Origin: Candidatus Aminicenantota bacterium
Lineage (GTDB): Bacteria > Acidobacteriota > Aminicenantia > Aminicenantales > Aminicenantaceae
Direction of reading: 5' to 3'
Length of the DNA stretch: 39,253 nt
Assembly: GCA_003648765.1 (NCBI GenBank)
Contig: QMPV01000006.1
Span: 1 to 39,253 of the forward strand
Shown here: in pieces, positions 1 through 9,861 of the stretch
How the letters are laid out: each line of letters opens with the position of its first letter
Position numbering within the stretch: the stretch's first letter is position 1
Program-made: the position numbers and the translations under genes
The notes under the pieces: generated by a model
Database searches by the model: none
Told to the model about the DNA's origin: nothing
The model's input: the letters and a program-made list of their open reading frames with translations, nothing else

Positions 1-23
1 TTCAAATCCGCCCGTCCCGACCA
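1..23 (+). tRNA. 3' end of a tRNA, most likely tRNA-Pro (truncated by window edge)
   Basis: Read directly: T-loop TTCAAAT (1-7), T-stem 3' strand CCGCC (8-12), acceptor 3' strand CGTCCCG (13-19), discriminator A (20), encoded CCA (21-23). Implied 5' acceptor strand CGGGACG with C1-G72 and A73 is typical of bacterial tRNA-Pro. The anticodon is outside the window. Confidence 0.8.
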
Positions 24-395
24 GATTTATTTTTATTTCTCGAGGAAATTTCCCTGAAAGAAAGCGAAAGAGAAGGTATCTCTTAACAAATTTCCTTCCT
101 AATTGAGGCTAAATTAGAGTCAAAAACACTTCCTTACCACTCAAAATGGCGATGAGGCGATGGGCATCCTTTCTGAATAACATTCCTATTAAAATCACTT
201 TACCTTTTGGACCACATTTGTTTTCAAAACAACAGAAATACTTACTTTCATATTTTTTTCTACTCACGTAAAGAAAGCCATGTTTTACTTAACTTTCAAG
301 ACCTTTCCCATCTGGGTTTAACTCCAAAAGGAACAGCTCTGCCTTCTTCCAAATTTAACTTTCTTCACCCAAAATCGGCCTTTCCTACTGCCTTT

Positions 396-1721
396 TCAAG
401 AAGCTTCTCTGCTGAACCAATATTTATTCGGAGTGGCCTTCTTCTGCCATTTTTCTCCGTCCCAGTAAAGAACGTTGTTCAATAATTTTTTGGTGTCCAA
501 AGAAGCAAGGGGTTCTTTTATTTTTCCTTCTTGCCGCAATTGTTCATATTTGAAAATAAATTCATCTCCAAAATAAACATAGGTAGTTTCCAAAAGGTAG
601 TTAAATTCATAAATAATCCGGGAGAAGTTAGTGCAAATCTGCAACCTATTATTTTTAAACAAATCGATTGAATCTACGGTCTCGTACAAATAGAATAATC
701 GCCCCAATTTATTAGGAGGAATTAAAAGATAATATTTTTCTGTGCCCCGCCCCAATTCAGAACAGGAAAACCGGGGATCATTATTTCTGGGGGAACAGCC
801 ACTCATCTTTCTTATATCCAAAACAAGCAAACAGGCTTTCCGATAGCTATTATTGACTCCCCCGAGAATAATTTCCTGAAAACCATCATTATCCAAATCA
901 GCAATCTCCACACAATTCAAATGGCCAATATTCCAATATTCACCCATTATCTTCCCTTGAAAATCCAAAACTACCACCCGGCTGGGAAAATGGACTTTAT
1001 GACAGGCAATGATCACCGTCTCTAAATAACCATCTTGATTAAGGTCAACTACTCTGAGTAAACGGACACAGAAATCTTCTGAAATCAAATAATCCCCAAA
1101 CCGAACAGCTCGTCCGGGGATAAAGGACCAGATTACTTTCCCTCGTTCATCAAAACACAGAACTTTTTCTCCTGATTCATTCTTTGTTTGAACGCCAAAG
1201 ATAACATTTATCTTCTTATCCTGATCAATATCTTTAAAATAAACATTCAGATTTGCCTTAGAGGAAAGACCACTGGCCGGCAATTCTTTCCTTTTATAGG
1301 CTGAATAGTCCAAACTCTCTTTTAATTCATGAGTCCACAGTTCCTGGCCGGTAGAATTATAAATAATTAAACGCGAATTCTTCACTTCAAAATCTGCTGG
1401 AATTAGATTTTCGTGGCCAGGCAAGAAAATAAAGACAATCAGAGCAAAAATGATAATAACTAGGAATATAGAAGAAAATCCAATTACGGCGAGAGGCTTT
1501 TTAGTTCCATAAAATTTTTTGAAAATATTGCGGGAGCGAATTCTTTTTTCAAACCATTTATCCAGTTCATCAGTATAAGCAAAGACATAAGCCTTATCCA
1601 ACTCGTTTATTCGGTGGACAGGCAAACCTAATTCCTTCTCCCACCTCTGAGCCGTGCGGACTCTAATTTTCAAATAAGCTGCAATTTCTTTCCAGGAAGT
1701 AACTATTCTTCTCTCACTCAT
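396..1721 (-). CDS. Membrane-anchored HTH protein with C-terminal FG-GAP/VCBS-like repeats
   Basis: N-terminus SWKEIAAYLKIRVRTAQRWEKELGLPVHR is excisionase/MerR-like HTH; one TM helix (LAVIGFSSIFLVIIIFALIVFIF); C-terminal motifs such as DIDQDKKINVIFG, DLNQDGYLETVI and DLDNDGFQEIILGG match FG-GAP/VCBS repeats. Confidence 0.75.
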   Translation of the reverse strand: MSERRIVTSWKEIAAYLKIRVRTAQRWEKELGLPVHRINELDKAYVFAYTDELDKWFEKRIRSRNIFKKFYGTKKPLAVIGFSSIFLVIIIFALIVFIFLPGHENLIPADFEVKNSRLIIYNSTGQELWTHELKESLDYSAYKRKELPASGLSSKANLNVYFKDIDQDKKINVIFGVQTKNESGEKVLCFDERGKVIWSFIPGRAVRFGDYLISEDFCVRLLRVVDLNQDGYLETVIIACHKVHFPSRVVVLDFQGKIMGEYWNIGHLNCVEIADLDNDGFQEIILGGVNNSYRKACLLVLDIRKMSGCSPRNNDPRFSCSELGRGTEKYYLLIPPNKLGRLFYLYETVDSIDLFKNNRLQICTNFSRIIYEFNYLLETTYVYFGDEFIFKYEQLRQEGKIKEPLASLDTKKLLNNVLYWDGEKWQKKATPNKYWFSREAS

Positions 1722-2354
1722 CCCCTCCTCTCTTTGGTCCTATACATAATCAAATTCACCGCAACTGTCAATTAATTACTTTCTTGCCCCCTTAGTCAGG
1801 AGAAAATACTCTTAAAACCTCCCCCGATAAAGACTGTTCGAGTGTGCGGAAAAGCAATTTAATTGAAGTTGTCATTTATAATTTTATTTATTATTTTGTC
1901 GCTTTTTATCTAAATTTAATGGCGGAAATATTGTTATTTTTGGAATAATTGAGCTGTCTGTCGAACTGATTTCCTGGTCGAAATTGAGGATTAATGCTTT
2001 GCCTTTCATAAATCTTTTAGCCTAAATACAAACAGGCTAAAAATCGAGAGCAGCCAATTAGAGCTAGGTCTGGTCTTAACCTTTCACCTTTAATTAAAAA
2101 AGTCCTTGTGCCTTTCCCACAGGCAAATCTTGAAACTCCCTCCCCTTTAGAGCTTCGTTTTATCCAATATGATAATCACCAAGATAACGATTACCCTAGG
2201 CAGTAGATTGCTGTGGGTCTCCAGCCCCCGCCCGTAAATCTTAGCGGTTCTCACCTGAGCCATTACTGGCCAAACCAGTGCCAGGATAAAAGAAAAAAAT
2301 TAATTTTCAAATCAACCAACAATTCCTTCAGTAAACTTACCTCAACTTCAGGTC

Positions 2355-2665
2355 AAAGGGGAAAGATGAAGACCTAAAAGATGAAGGCCTCGTCCATTAA
2401 AAATAGAGGCGAATATAAAGCCAGAGATTTAACCCAGTGTCTTTCACCAAGCCCAATTGGTAACTCTACGGTGCCTTTTTGCTCACTCTCTAACACGCCC
2501 ACATTTTGGGTCTCACAGGTATAGGGTGTCACCTTGTATATGGGTAGGGTGTCAGACACCCAAAAATTAGGCGACACATTACTTGTGATACTTGTGAGTG
2601 TCTGACACCCAAGAATTATATGACACACCGTACTTGTAGGTGTCTGTTTTAGGTGTCTGACACCA
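2355..2665 (-). repeat. Palindrome-rich intergenic repeat element, copy 1
   Basis: Reverse complement aligns by eye over about 300 bp with copy 3, e.g. ACCTGTGA..ACCCAAAATGTG.GC..GT.AGAGAGTGAGCAAAAAG.CACCGTA, CCAATTGGGCTT and GACACTGGGTTAAATCTCT. Perfect GTGTC[A/T]GACAC cores at 2549-2559, 2598-2608, 2653-2663. Confidence 0.85.
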
Positions 2666-2921
2666 TTCTTGTATAACGCTGATATGCCCTCTCTAAATAC
2701 TTCATCCGAAACTCCTTGTTCAAGGCCTAACCTCCTTCCTAATAAGGTTAGGTTATATTTACTCTCGACCTTCATGTCTACCTTCGGTTAGATTTTTAAA
2801 TGACAAGATGATTACCTCTCAGGTAGATTTTAGATGATTTGATTCGGGCTCTTTCCTCCCAACAGGAATAATGTTAAAATGTTTGATTCATTTAAATTTT
2901 AAGTGAGCTTCAATTTGAACA

Positions 2922-3716
2922 ATGACTGAGCATTCAAATAAACCCCTTATTTTATTAACTAATGACGACGGTTTCTTCGCTCGAGGTATTCGGACCCTGG
3001 CCCAGCAACTCCAGGATCTAGGCGAAGTTTTCATAATTGCTCCATATCAAGAAACAAGTGCTACTTCTCTAGCTTTAACTCTCCACCATCCCTTACGGAT
3101 TCACAACATTGATTCTCACACGGTAGCCGTTGAAGGAACCCCCGCTGATTGCGTTTATATGGCTTGTCAGCTCCTGCTCCCCCGGTTGCCGGACATTCTC
3201 CTTTCGGGATTAAATCATGGTCCTAATGTCGGCCAACAAGATATTGCTTATTCCGGAACTGTGGCCGGAGCTCTTCAGGGAACTTTTCTGCAAATCCCCT
3301 CGGCCGCTCTATCTCTTTATCCGGATGAAACAGGGAAGCTTCATTTTGAATTTGGAGCTCAGGTAGGACGCTTCATAGCCGAGTTTCTTCTCCAGCATTC
3401 TCTTCCCCCAGGGATAACTCTAAATGTCAACATTCCCCCGCCTCCACCTCGGGGGGTAAAGGTGGCTAAATTAGGCGAAAAGAGATATCATCCGGAAATT
3501 ATCACTAAAACTGATCCCCGGGGTCGAACCTATTACTGGATCGGCACAGGCAATCCCCAAGCCATTGGAGATGAAACAAGTGACGTCCACATTATCCAGC
3601 AGGGTTTTATCACTTTAACCCCTCTCCACCGGGATTTAACCGCTTTCAATCTTATAGAAGACACAAAATTCCAAAAATCTCTGGAAAACCTAGCCCGGAA
3701 AAAGCTGAATTTCTAA
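2922..3716 (+). CDS. surE: 5'/3'-nucleotidase SurE
   Basis: N-terminal ILLTNDDGFFARGIRTLAQQL, IIAPYQETSATS, VEGTPADCVYMA and LLSGLNHGPNVGQQDIAYSGTVAGALQG are SurE signatures. Confidence 0.95.
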   Translation: MTEHSNKPLILLTNDDGFFARGIRTLAQQLQDLGEVFIIAPYQETSATSLALTLHHPLRIHNIDSHTVAVEGTPADCVYMACQLLLPRLPDILLSGLNHGPNVGQQDIAYSGTVAGALQGTFLQIPSAALSLYPDETGKLHFEFGAQVGRFIAEFLLQHSLPPGITLNVNIPPPPPRGVKVAKLGEKRYHPEIITKTDPRGRTYYWIGTGNPQAIGDETSDVHIIQQGFITLTPLHRDLTAFNLIEDTKFQKSLENLARKKLNF

Positions 3717-4303
3717 AAGAAAGACACTAAACAGCTCACAATAATGCCAGCAATAGTTACTCCCCCAATTATTGCAGGAAAGGCATAACGCGGTTTTATG
3801 TCAAAAATAATGGCCGCCACTGAGCCTGTCCAGGCACCTGTGACGGGCAGGGGAATGGCCACAAATAAAGTTAATCCGATGGCTCCATATTTCATTACTT
3901 TCCGACTTCGCCGGTAAGTCCGCCGATAAAGCCAGTCAAAAAATTTTTTAAAAAAAGAAACACGGGAAAGAAATTTTCTAATTGGCTCCAGAAAATAAAT
4001 AAGGGGCAAAACAGGCACTAAATTACCCACCCAGGCTAGCAAATAAGCCCAGGCCAAAGGCATTTTAAAATGGAGAACAGCTAGCGGAATGGCGCCGCGT
4101 AGCTCAAAAATAGGTAACATACTCACACAAAAAGTGATGAGTTCCTGGCTGAAATGAAGATTTTTCAGAAAAGATACAAATGACTCCAGCATCCCATTTA
4201 CTATATCCAAAAAAATGACGTTGTCAATTGAACTATTTTCAGCCACTCCCGGCTGCTTCAGTTGCTCCTGCCTGTTTTCTGGCTTATAATTTCCCATCAT
4301 CAC
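3713..4303 (-). CDS. Small multidrug export protein family (COG2426-like) membrane protein
   Basis: FELRGAIPLAVLHFKMPLAWAYLLAWVGNLVPVLPLIYFLEP and GLTLFVAIPLPVTGAWTGSVAAIIF match the Sm_multidrug_ex family. The true start may be internal (see findings). Confidence 0.8.
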   Translation of the reverse strand: MMMGNYKPENRQEQLKQPGVAENSSIDNVIFLDIVNGMLESFVSFLKNLHFSQELITFCVSMLPIFELRGAIPLAVLHFKMPLAWAYLLAWVGNLVPVLPLIYFLEPIRKFLSRVSFFKKFFDWLYRRTYRRSRKVMKYGAIGLTLFVAIPLPVTGAWTGSVAAIIFDIKPRYAFPAIIGGVTIAGIIVSCLVSFF

Positions 4304-4321
4304 TTATGGCCGGATTGATGA

Positions 4322-5323
4322 ATGATTAATCCAGAAGAAAAGATTAAAAGAATTGACCGAGCTCTGAAATCTTTGGCATCACAGGCAAAGGATTGCCGTC
4401 TTTGCCCACGAGATTGTGGGGTTAATCGACTAGCTGGAGAAACAGGGTATTGCGGAGAAACTTTAACTCTCCGGATTGCTTATTGCGGGCCTCATTTCGG
4501 CGAAGAACCTGTTATTAGTGGTTGCCAAGATTATTTCCAACAACAGGAACAACAATTAGGCGGTTCCGGTACCATTTTCTTTACCGGCTGTAATTTAAGA
4601 TGCTTGTACTGCCAGAACTATCAGATTAGCTGGTTAAATCAAGGAGAATCTGTAGACGAAATAACTCTGGCTCAAAAAATGCTCCAGCTCCAAGCAGAAG
4701 GAGTTTTTAATATCAATTTGGTGACTCCCACTCACTTTCTCCTTCCCCTCCTCAAAAGTCTCCGTTTGGCTTATCAACAAGGACTGAAGATACCAATTGT
4801 TTACAATTCAAGTGGCTATGAAAAAGCAGAAGTAATTTCTCTGCTTGACCAAATAATTGATATTTATCTGCCTGATTTCAAATACGCCTCTCCCTCTCTC
4901 GGGCAGAAATTATCTCGAGCTCCCGATTATTTTCAATTCGCTGCTTCAGCGCTTCGGGAAATGAAAAACCAACAACCTTATCTCCGACTTGATAAAAATA
5001 ACTTAGCCCGTCAAGGTCTAATTTGCCGCCATCTCATTCTGCCTGGTTATTTGGATAATACTCGAACTATCATTAATTGGTTGGCTACCCATCTCGCTCC
5101 TGATATCGGCTTAAGTTTAATGAGTCAGTATCGTCCTTGTTTCAAAGCACCAACCGAGCTAAACCGCACTCTTACCCCTGAAGAATATCAAGAGGCCATC
5201 AATTGGGCTGAAAAAGAACCTTGGGAGATTCTCTTCCTTCAACCTCTCAAATTTTCCTCTGAAGAACACCTTCTGCCTGACTTTAACCTACCTGATCCTT
5301 TTGGTTGGCAAAAACAAAAATAA
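4322..5323 (+). CDS. PflX-like radical SAM protein (COG1313-like)
   Basis: N-terminal Cys cluster CRLCPRDCGVNRLAGETGYCG; radical SAM motif TGCNLRCLYCQNYQIS; LPDFKYASP. Confidence 0.85.
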   Translation: MINPEEKIKRIDRALKSLASQAKDCRLCPRDCGVNRLAGETGYCGETLTLRIAYCGPHFGEEPVISGCQDYFQQQEQQLGGSGTIFFTGCNLRCLYCQNYQISWLNQGESVDEITLAQKMLQLQAEGVFNINLVTPTHFLLPLLKSLRLAYQQGLKIPIVYNSSGYEKAEVISLLDQIIDIYLPDFKYASPSLGQKLSRAPDYFQFAASALREMKNQQPYLRLDKNNLARQGLICRHLILPGYLDNTRTIINWLATHLAPDIGLSLMSQYRPCFKAPTELNRTLTPEEYQEAINWAEKEPWEILFLQPLKFSSEEHLLPDFNLPDPFGWQKQK

Positions 5324-5638
5324 AAGCCCTTTCTTGGGGTCTTTTCCACCTTAGCTGAGGGCCAAATTAGTCTTCAGTCTAGGTAAGAATTAGCCACTCC
5401 TGCTTTTTCCAACAACTAATACTTCGGCTTCCCTTAATCTTTCTTTAGCCACTCAAATCATTCCAAAGACTTCCCACTTAGAACACAATGCGAAAAGGAG
5501 AAATCTATGAAATCCAATTTATCTTGATTTACCGCTCAGCTAACGTCAAATCAAGAAAGATTTTTTCTTTTTTCCCCATTTAGAGAAACTTTTCCAGGCT
5601 ATTTAAAAACTTCAGATCCCTCAGATAAGCGCTCGAGC

Positions 5639-6412
5639 TTACTTCTTTAAAGCCTCGTAAAACTCCCGTAATTTGGTTTTAATAATCTCCACATTACTGG
5701 GGCCCATTCGCAAAAGATGCTTCTGAGCGTCTGATAATTTTTCCAAGTCCTCTCTTCGGAACAGATAGGAAGTTACTCGGGGAACCACTTCTATCTCTTC
5801 CTCAATGACTGGCACAGCCAGTAATTCTTCAATAGCCCGCAAAAGTACAGGATGGAAATCCTGGTTAGGATAGCCCAATTCAGTATAGGCGGCCTGAATC
5901 GGTTTTTGAAACTGCCAATAAAGCCGCACACATCCTTCAGTATCAAGAGAAGCTAGCACATCGGCCACCACATCATACCGCTTATAACTGGAGGGGTCGA
6001 TATAAAAACGACCATTCTTCTTAATCACTTTGAATTTCTCTGGCAACTGGAAGAAATCAAGATGAGGCCGTGGGCTCTGACCCTGAGCAATGTTGTTCAC
6101 AGCGGCGACAAATTTCTGAATAATATCCTGGGTCAATAGCCAGCGGGCAAATTGGGGATGGAGGGAAAGACTTCGAGCCATTTCTCGTAACCGACGATCA
6201 CTTTCTGCGAGTGAAATCTCTAAAGCTTGAGGATGGGGCTCTTTCTCCCCCAAGGATTCAACTTCTTCGGTAGGCTTTATTTCCTCTACTTTTAAGGGTT
6301 CTTCCTCGACTTTACGAGCCGGGCTGATGACCAGGAAATAAATCAACAAAGCTCCAACCAGTAAAACGATAATAATCGTTCCTGTGAGGAAAACCTTCTT
6401 CGATTCTTCCAT
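5639..6412 (-). CDS. DUF3014 domain-containing, membrane-anchored protein
   Basis: N-terminal TM, linker, then HPQFARWLLTQDIIQKFVAAVNNIAQGQSPRPHLDFF, YDVVADVLASLDTEGCVRLYWQFQKPIQAAYTELGYPNQDFHPVLLRAIEELL and VTSYLFRREDLEKLSDAQKHLLRMGP, the recognisable DUF3014 pattern. Confidence 0.8.
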   Translation of the reverse strand: MEESKKVFLTGTIIIVLLVGALLIYFLVISPARKVEEEPLKVEEIKPTEEVESLGEKEPHPQALEISLAESDRRLREMARSLSLHPQFARWLLTQDIIQKFVAAVNNIAQGQSPRPHLDFFQLPEKFKVIKKNGRFYIDPSSYKRYDVVADVLASLDTEGCVRLYWQFQKPIQAAYTELGYPNQDFHPVLLRAIEELLAVPVIEEEIEVVPRVTSYLFRREDLEKLSDAQKHLLRMGPSNVEIIKTKLREFYEALKK

Positions 6413-6630
6413 TTTCCCTCCTCAATCAATCAGGTTGATTTTATTATAACCTGCTTCCCTGCAGGGAGCAAAATTAATTTCGTTTGATGATCTTAATGAT
6501 AAGGGAACGGTGGTCAGTGTCTAAAAAGCTTTCTCCAAAAAATTAAGGAAAGTTTTTTCTCAGGAAAAGAATAGACTTTTCCCTGGAGAAAGAATTCCGT
6601 TAGTCAAAGTTACAGGGTGAAGCTAAATAA

Positions 6631-7062
6631 TCAGGCTATCTCTAAAAGCTCTATATCAAAAACAAGAACTTTGCCCGCTAAAGGATGGTTGGCATCCAGA
6701 ATAATGGCTTCTTCTTGAACTTCCTTGACTACAACTGGTAACTTTTGCCCGCTTTGACTGATCAACTGAAGTTCCATGCCAATCTCTGGAGTAATATCTT
6801 CAGGCACACGGTCCAAGGGCATAGTTAAAACCAAGTTATCATCATAGTCGCCATAGGCATCCTGAGGCTCAACCCGGACTGTCTTTTTTTCACCAGGAGC
6901 CATACCGATCAAGGCATCTTCAAATCCCCTAATCAGCATCCCGGCACCAACGGTGAATTCTAACGGGTCCCGACCTTCAGAACTATCAAAAACAACTCCA
7001 TCTTCAAATCGACCGGTATAATGAACCTTCACGGTATCTCCATTTTTCACTGTTTGAGCCAT
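6631..7062 (-). CDS. FKBP-type peptidyl-prolyl cis-trans isomerase (SlyD-like)
   Basis: VKVHYTGRFEDGVVFDSSEGRDPLEFTVGAGMLIRGFEDALIGMAPGEKKTVRVEPQDAYGDYDD plus C-terminal NHPLAGKVLVFDIELLEI, typical of SlyD-like FKBPs. Confidence 0.93.
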   Translation of the reverse strand: MAQTVKNGDTVKVHYTGRFEDGVVFDSSEGRDPLEFTVGAGMLIRGFEDALIGMAPGEKKTVRVEPQDAYGDYDDNLVLTMPLDRVPEDITPEIGMELQLISQSGQKLPVVVKEVQEEAIILDANHPLAGKVLVFDIELLEIA

Positions 7063-7088
7063 TTTTCTTCTCCTTAGTTAATCATTCC

Positions 7089-7337
7089 CTACTGGGACTT
7101 AGCCCGGTTAACCCGAAGATTCCGGCCTTCTACTTCTTTGCCATCAAGACTCTTAATGGCTTCATTGGCCTCTTCTGAATCAGACATCTCAACAAAGCCG
7201 AAGCCTCTTGACCTGCCGGTCATCCGATCCTTGATGATTTTAGCGGAGACAACTTCGCCATACTGTTCAAACAGTTTCCTCAAGGATTCTTCAGACATAC
7301 GGTAGTTCAGGTTACCTACGTAAATGTGAATGGACAT
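7089..7337 (-). CDS. RRM-domain RNA-binding protein
   Basis: IYVGNLNYRMSEESLRKLFEQYGEVVSAKIIKDRMTGRSRGFGFVEM contains RNP2 and RNP1. Start moved from 7349 to the second Met (MSIHIYVGNL) because RRM homologues begin there. Confidence 0.92.
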   Translation of the reverse strand: MSIHIYVGNLNYRMSEESLRKLFEQYGEVVSAKIIKDRMTGRSRGFGFVEMSDSEEANEAIKSLDGKEVEGRNLRVNRAKSQ

Positions 7338-7615
7338 AATACACCTCAAAATAATTTTTGGCTTACGCCTTACTCCTGAATGAATCCCCTTTTGCGTGGG
7401 ACGCTAAAGAGTATCCATTAAGAGAAAAGTATTATGGCATAAAAGCTTCTGAATAGCAATAGATGAATTTTGAACTACTTAGATTTTACTTGGCCCCTGA
7501 AGAAAATAAAGCTTCCTCTCTCCTTTTCCCAAGCAATGGTCAACCCTTAAGAGCCAGAAACTATTTCTTTTGGTAAGATGACTCATATTAAGTCATCTTG
7601 ATTCCTCTTCCTTAA

Positions 7616-9463
7616 TTACCAGGCTAGCCCGTAATCTTCACCATAGTTACTAGAGCCTCCCCAGAAAGTTCTATGTTTCCAGTCAAAGAAAATAGCATTT
7701 AATGGACCCGAAGTATGGGAGCGAAAGTCCAAATGATAGCCCATCTTCTGAAGAGCCTGTCTGACCCAAGGAGGCACTCGTTCATGGAGGGTAAGTCTTC
7801 CCGGACGAGAATCATGTTCTCCAAAAGAACTTTTCATTTGATAACTGGTGAAATTGGCGGCTTCACATGCTTCCTGAACATTCATTTCAAATTCAATCAT
7901 ATTTAATAAAAACTGAAGGGTGTTTTGGTCCTGAGTATCTCCGCCCTGAACTGCCACTGAGATATAAGGGCGACCATCCTTCAGGACAATTGTGGGAGTG
8001 AGAGTGGCCCGAGGCCGCTTTCCCGGGGCCACAACATTAAAAGGATTCTCCGCCTCATCTAACACAAAGCTCTGCATACGTTGGCTTAAACCAATGCCGG
8101 TCCGGCCGGCCAGACAAGCAGGGATCCAACCTCCGCTAGGAGTCATGGAAACTACCCAACCTTCCTCATCGGCTGCCTGGACAGAGGTTGTCCCGGCCAA
8201 AAAGCTAGCCTCAAATTCCTGATCACTGCCTTTCTTTTCCTTTTGAGGAGGCCAATCCTTCAAATAATGAAGAAAGGGATTCTTTTGACCCATGAAAGGA
8301 TAAGGGTCCCCAGGTTTTATCTGGGGATCATTTCGAGAGGGATTAAACAATTTCAATCTTTCCCGGGCATATTCTTTAGACAAAAGCCCTGCCAATGGCT
8401 CTTCAGGCGGAAAATAAGGATCACCGTAATAAAAATCACGATCAGCAAAGGCCAGATTCATTATTTGATAAAGAGTATGAATATAACGGGCTGAATTGTA
8501 ACCCATCGACTTTAAATCAAAATGCTCGAGCATATTCAGCATTTGGAGTAAAACTGGACCCTGGACCCAACAGGTCAACTTATAAACCTCAAAATCTTTA
8601 TATCTGGTCTTGACCGGTTCTTCAATGTAAACCTTCCACCGGGCTAAATCCTCCAGTGTGATGAGTCCTCCCTGTTCCTGGACGCCTCGGACAAACTCCC
8701 GGGCGATATCGCCTTTATAGAACCGATCATAAGCGGCATAAATAGCTTCCCGACGACTTTTGCCAGCGGCCAGAGCCTGTTGTTCCGCCTCGATCAATTT
8801 AGTCAGAGTCTGATAAAGGTCGGGCTGGCTAAATATTTCGCCAGGATAAGGAGCTTCATACTCTTCTCCGAGATGAGGCAGCAACACCTGGCGGGAATAG
8901 GGCCACTTTTTAATTCGTTCTTTGTTCCTTTCAATGCTTCTCGCTAGCTGGGCTTCGATGGGATAACCTTTGGCCATCTCCAGAGCTGGAGCGAGTACTT
9001 CCTTCAAACTCATTGTGCCAAATTCCGCTAGCATGACCATCAAGCCACCCGGGGTACCTGGAGTTACAGCGGCTAAGGGGCCGTAAGCCGGGGGATATTT
9101 CAACCCCTTTTTCTTGAAAAATTCAGCCGTCGCCCCTGAAGGGGCCACTCCTAAGGCGTTTATCCCATAGACCTTTTTCGTCTTAGGATTATAAATCAGG
9201 GCCTGGGTTTCACCACCCCAACTCAAAACATCGTACATGGTACAAGTGGCCGCTAACATGGCACAGGCAGCATCCACGGCATTACCACCTTTCATGAAAA
9301 TCATGGCTCCGGCTGTAGCGGCCAGAGGTTTGCCGGTAATCGCCACCCAATGCCGACCATGGAGCACCGGTTTCTCTGTCCGAGCTAAGGCCAGAGTAAA
9401 GGGGCTGAATACAAAGAAAAGACAGAGTAAACTCAGCGAAAAGATTTTTCCTAAAGAGAGCAT
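7616..9463 (-). CDS. ggt: Gamma-glutamyltransferase family protein (secreted)
   Basis: Signal peptide; WVAITGKPLAATAGAMIFMKGGNAVDAACAMLAA; AGTTSVQAADEEGWVVSMTPSGGW, including the GTTS-type catalytic Thr; GKRPRATLTPTIVLKDGRPYISVAVQGGDTQDQ. Confidence 0.9.
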   Translation of the reverse strand: MLSLGKIFSLSLLCLFFVFSPFTLALARTEKPVLHGRHWVAITGKPLAATAGAMIFMKGGNAVDAACAMLAATCTMYDVLSWGGETQALIYNPKTKKVYGINALGVAPSGATAEFFKKKGLKYPPAYGPLAAVTPGTPGGLMVMLAEFGTMSLKEVLAPALEMAKGYPIEAQLARSIERNKERIKKWPYSRQVLLPHLGEEYEAPYPGEIFSQPDLYQTLTKLIEAEQQALAAGKSRREAIYAAYDRFYKGDIAREFVRGVQEQGGLITLEDLARWKVYIEEPVKTRYKDFEVYKLTCWVQGPVLLQMLNMLEHFDLKSMGYNSARYIHTLYQIMNLAFADRDFYYGDPYFPPEEPLAGLLSKEYARERLKLFNPSRNDPQIKPGDPYPFMGQKNPFLHYLKDWPPQKEKKGSDQEFEASFLAGTTSVQAADEEGWVVSMTPSGGWIPACLAGRTGIGLSQRMQSFVLDEAENPFNVVAPGKRPRATLTPTIVLKDGRPYISVAVQGGDTQDQNTLQFLLNMIEFEMNVQEACEAANFTSYQMKSSFGEHDSRPGRLTLHERVPPWVRQALQKMGYHLDFRSHTSGPLNAIFFDWKHRTFWGGSSNYGEDYGLAW

Positions 9464-9861
9464 AATGACCCCTCCTTAATCACTGGAATAGAATTCATAA
9501 ATAAATTTAAATGAAAATGTCTCTCTCGAAACACTTTATCCAGTCTAATAAGCCCAACCTTTTTGTCAAGAAAAATCAAGCCGACTAACCTTCCAAAGGC
9601 CAGCTATAATTTATCGTGAAGAAAAGTTCTCCCTGAAAAAATTAGTCTAAAGAGCGATCAGTGATTTCTCTTATCCCCAGAAAAGTTGGTTTAGTTAAAC
9701 GGTCTTAATGAAAAGATTGACTAGAAAAGCGAAATTTGCGGCCAGGTCTTAACCTTTTAATCTTAATTGGAAATTACCTATTAGAAAGACTATTCACTGG
9801 CTCTTTACCCCTTCATTCCAGCTGACTCATATGATAGAAAAATATAAGTCAAGATTTTAAA

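Noticed and set aside
207-485. 92-aa plus-strand ORF
   Set aside because: Low-complexity F/S-rich translation, overlaps the 3' end of the confident 396-1721 minus-strand gene, no recognisable domain.
2041-2100. Similar GGTCTTAACCTTT stretches near 2068, 9745 and (reversed) 25213, possibly extending the repeat element
   Set aside because: Only about 12-15 bp of loose similarity at inconsistent distances from the repeat copies; not enough to extend element boundaries.
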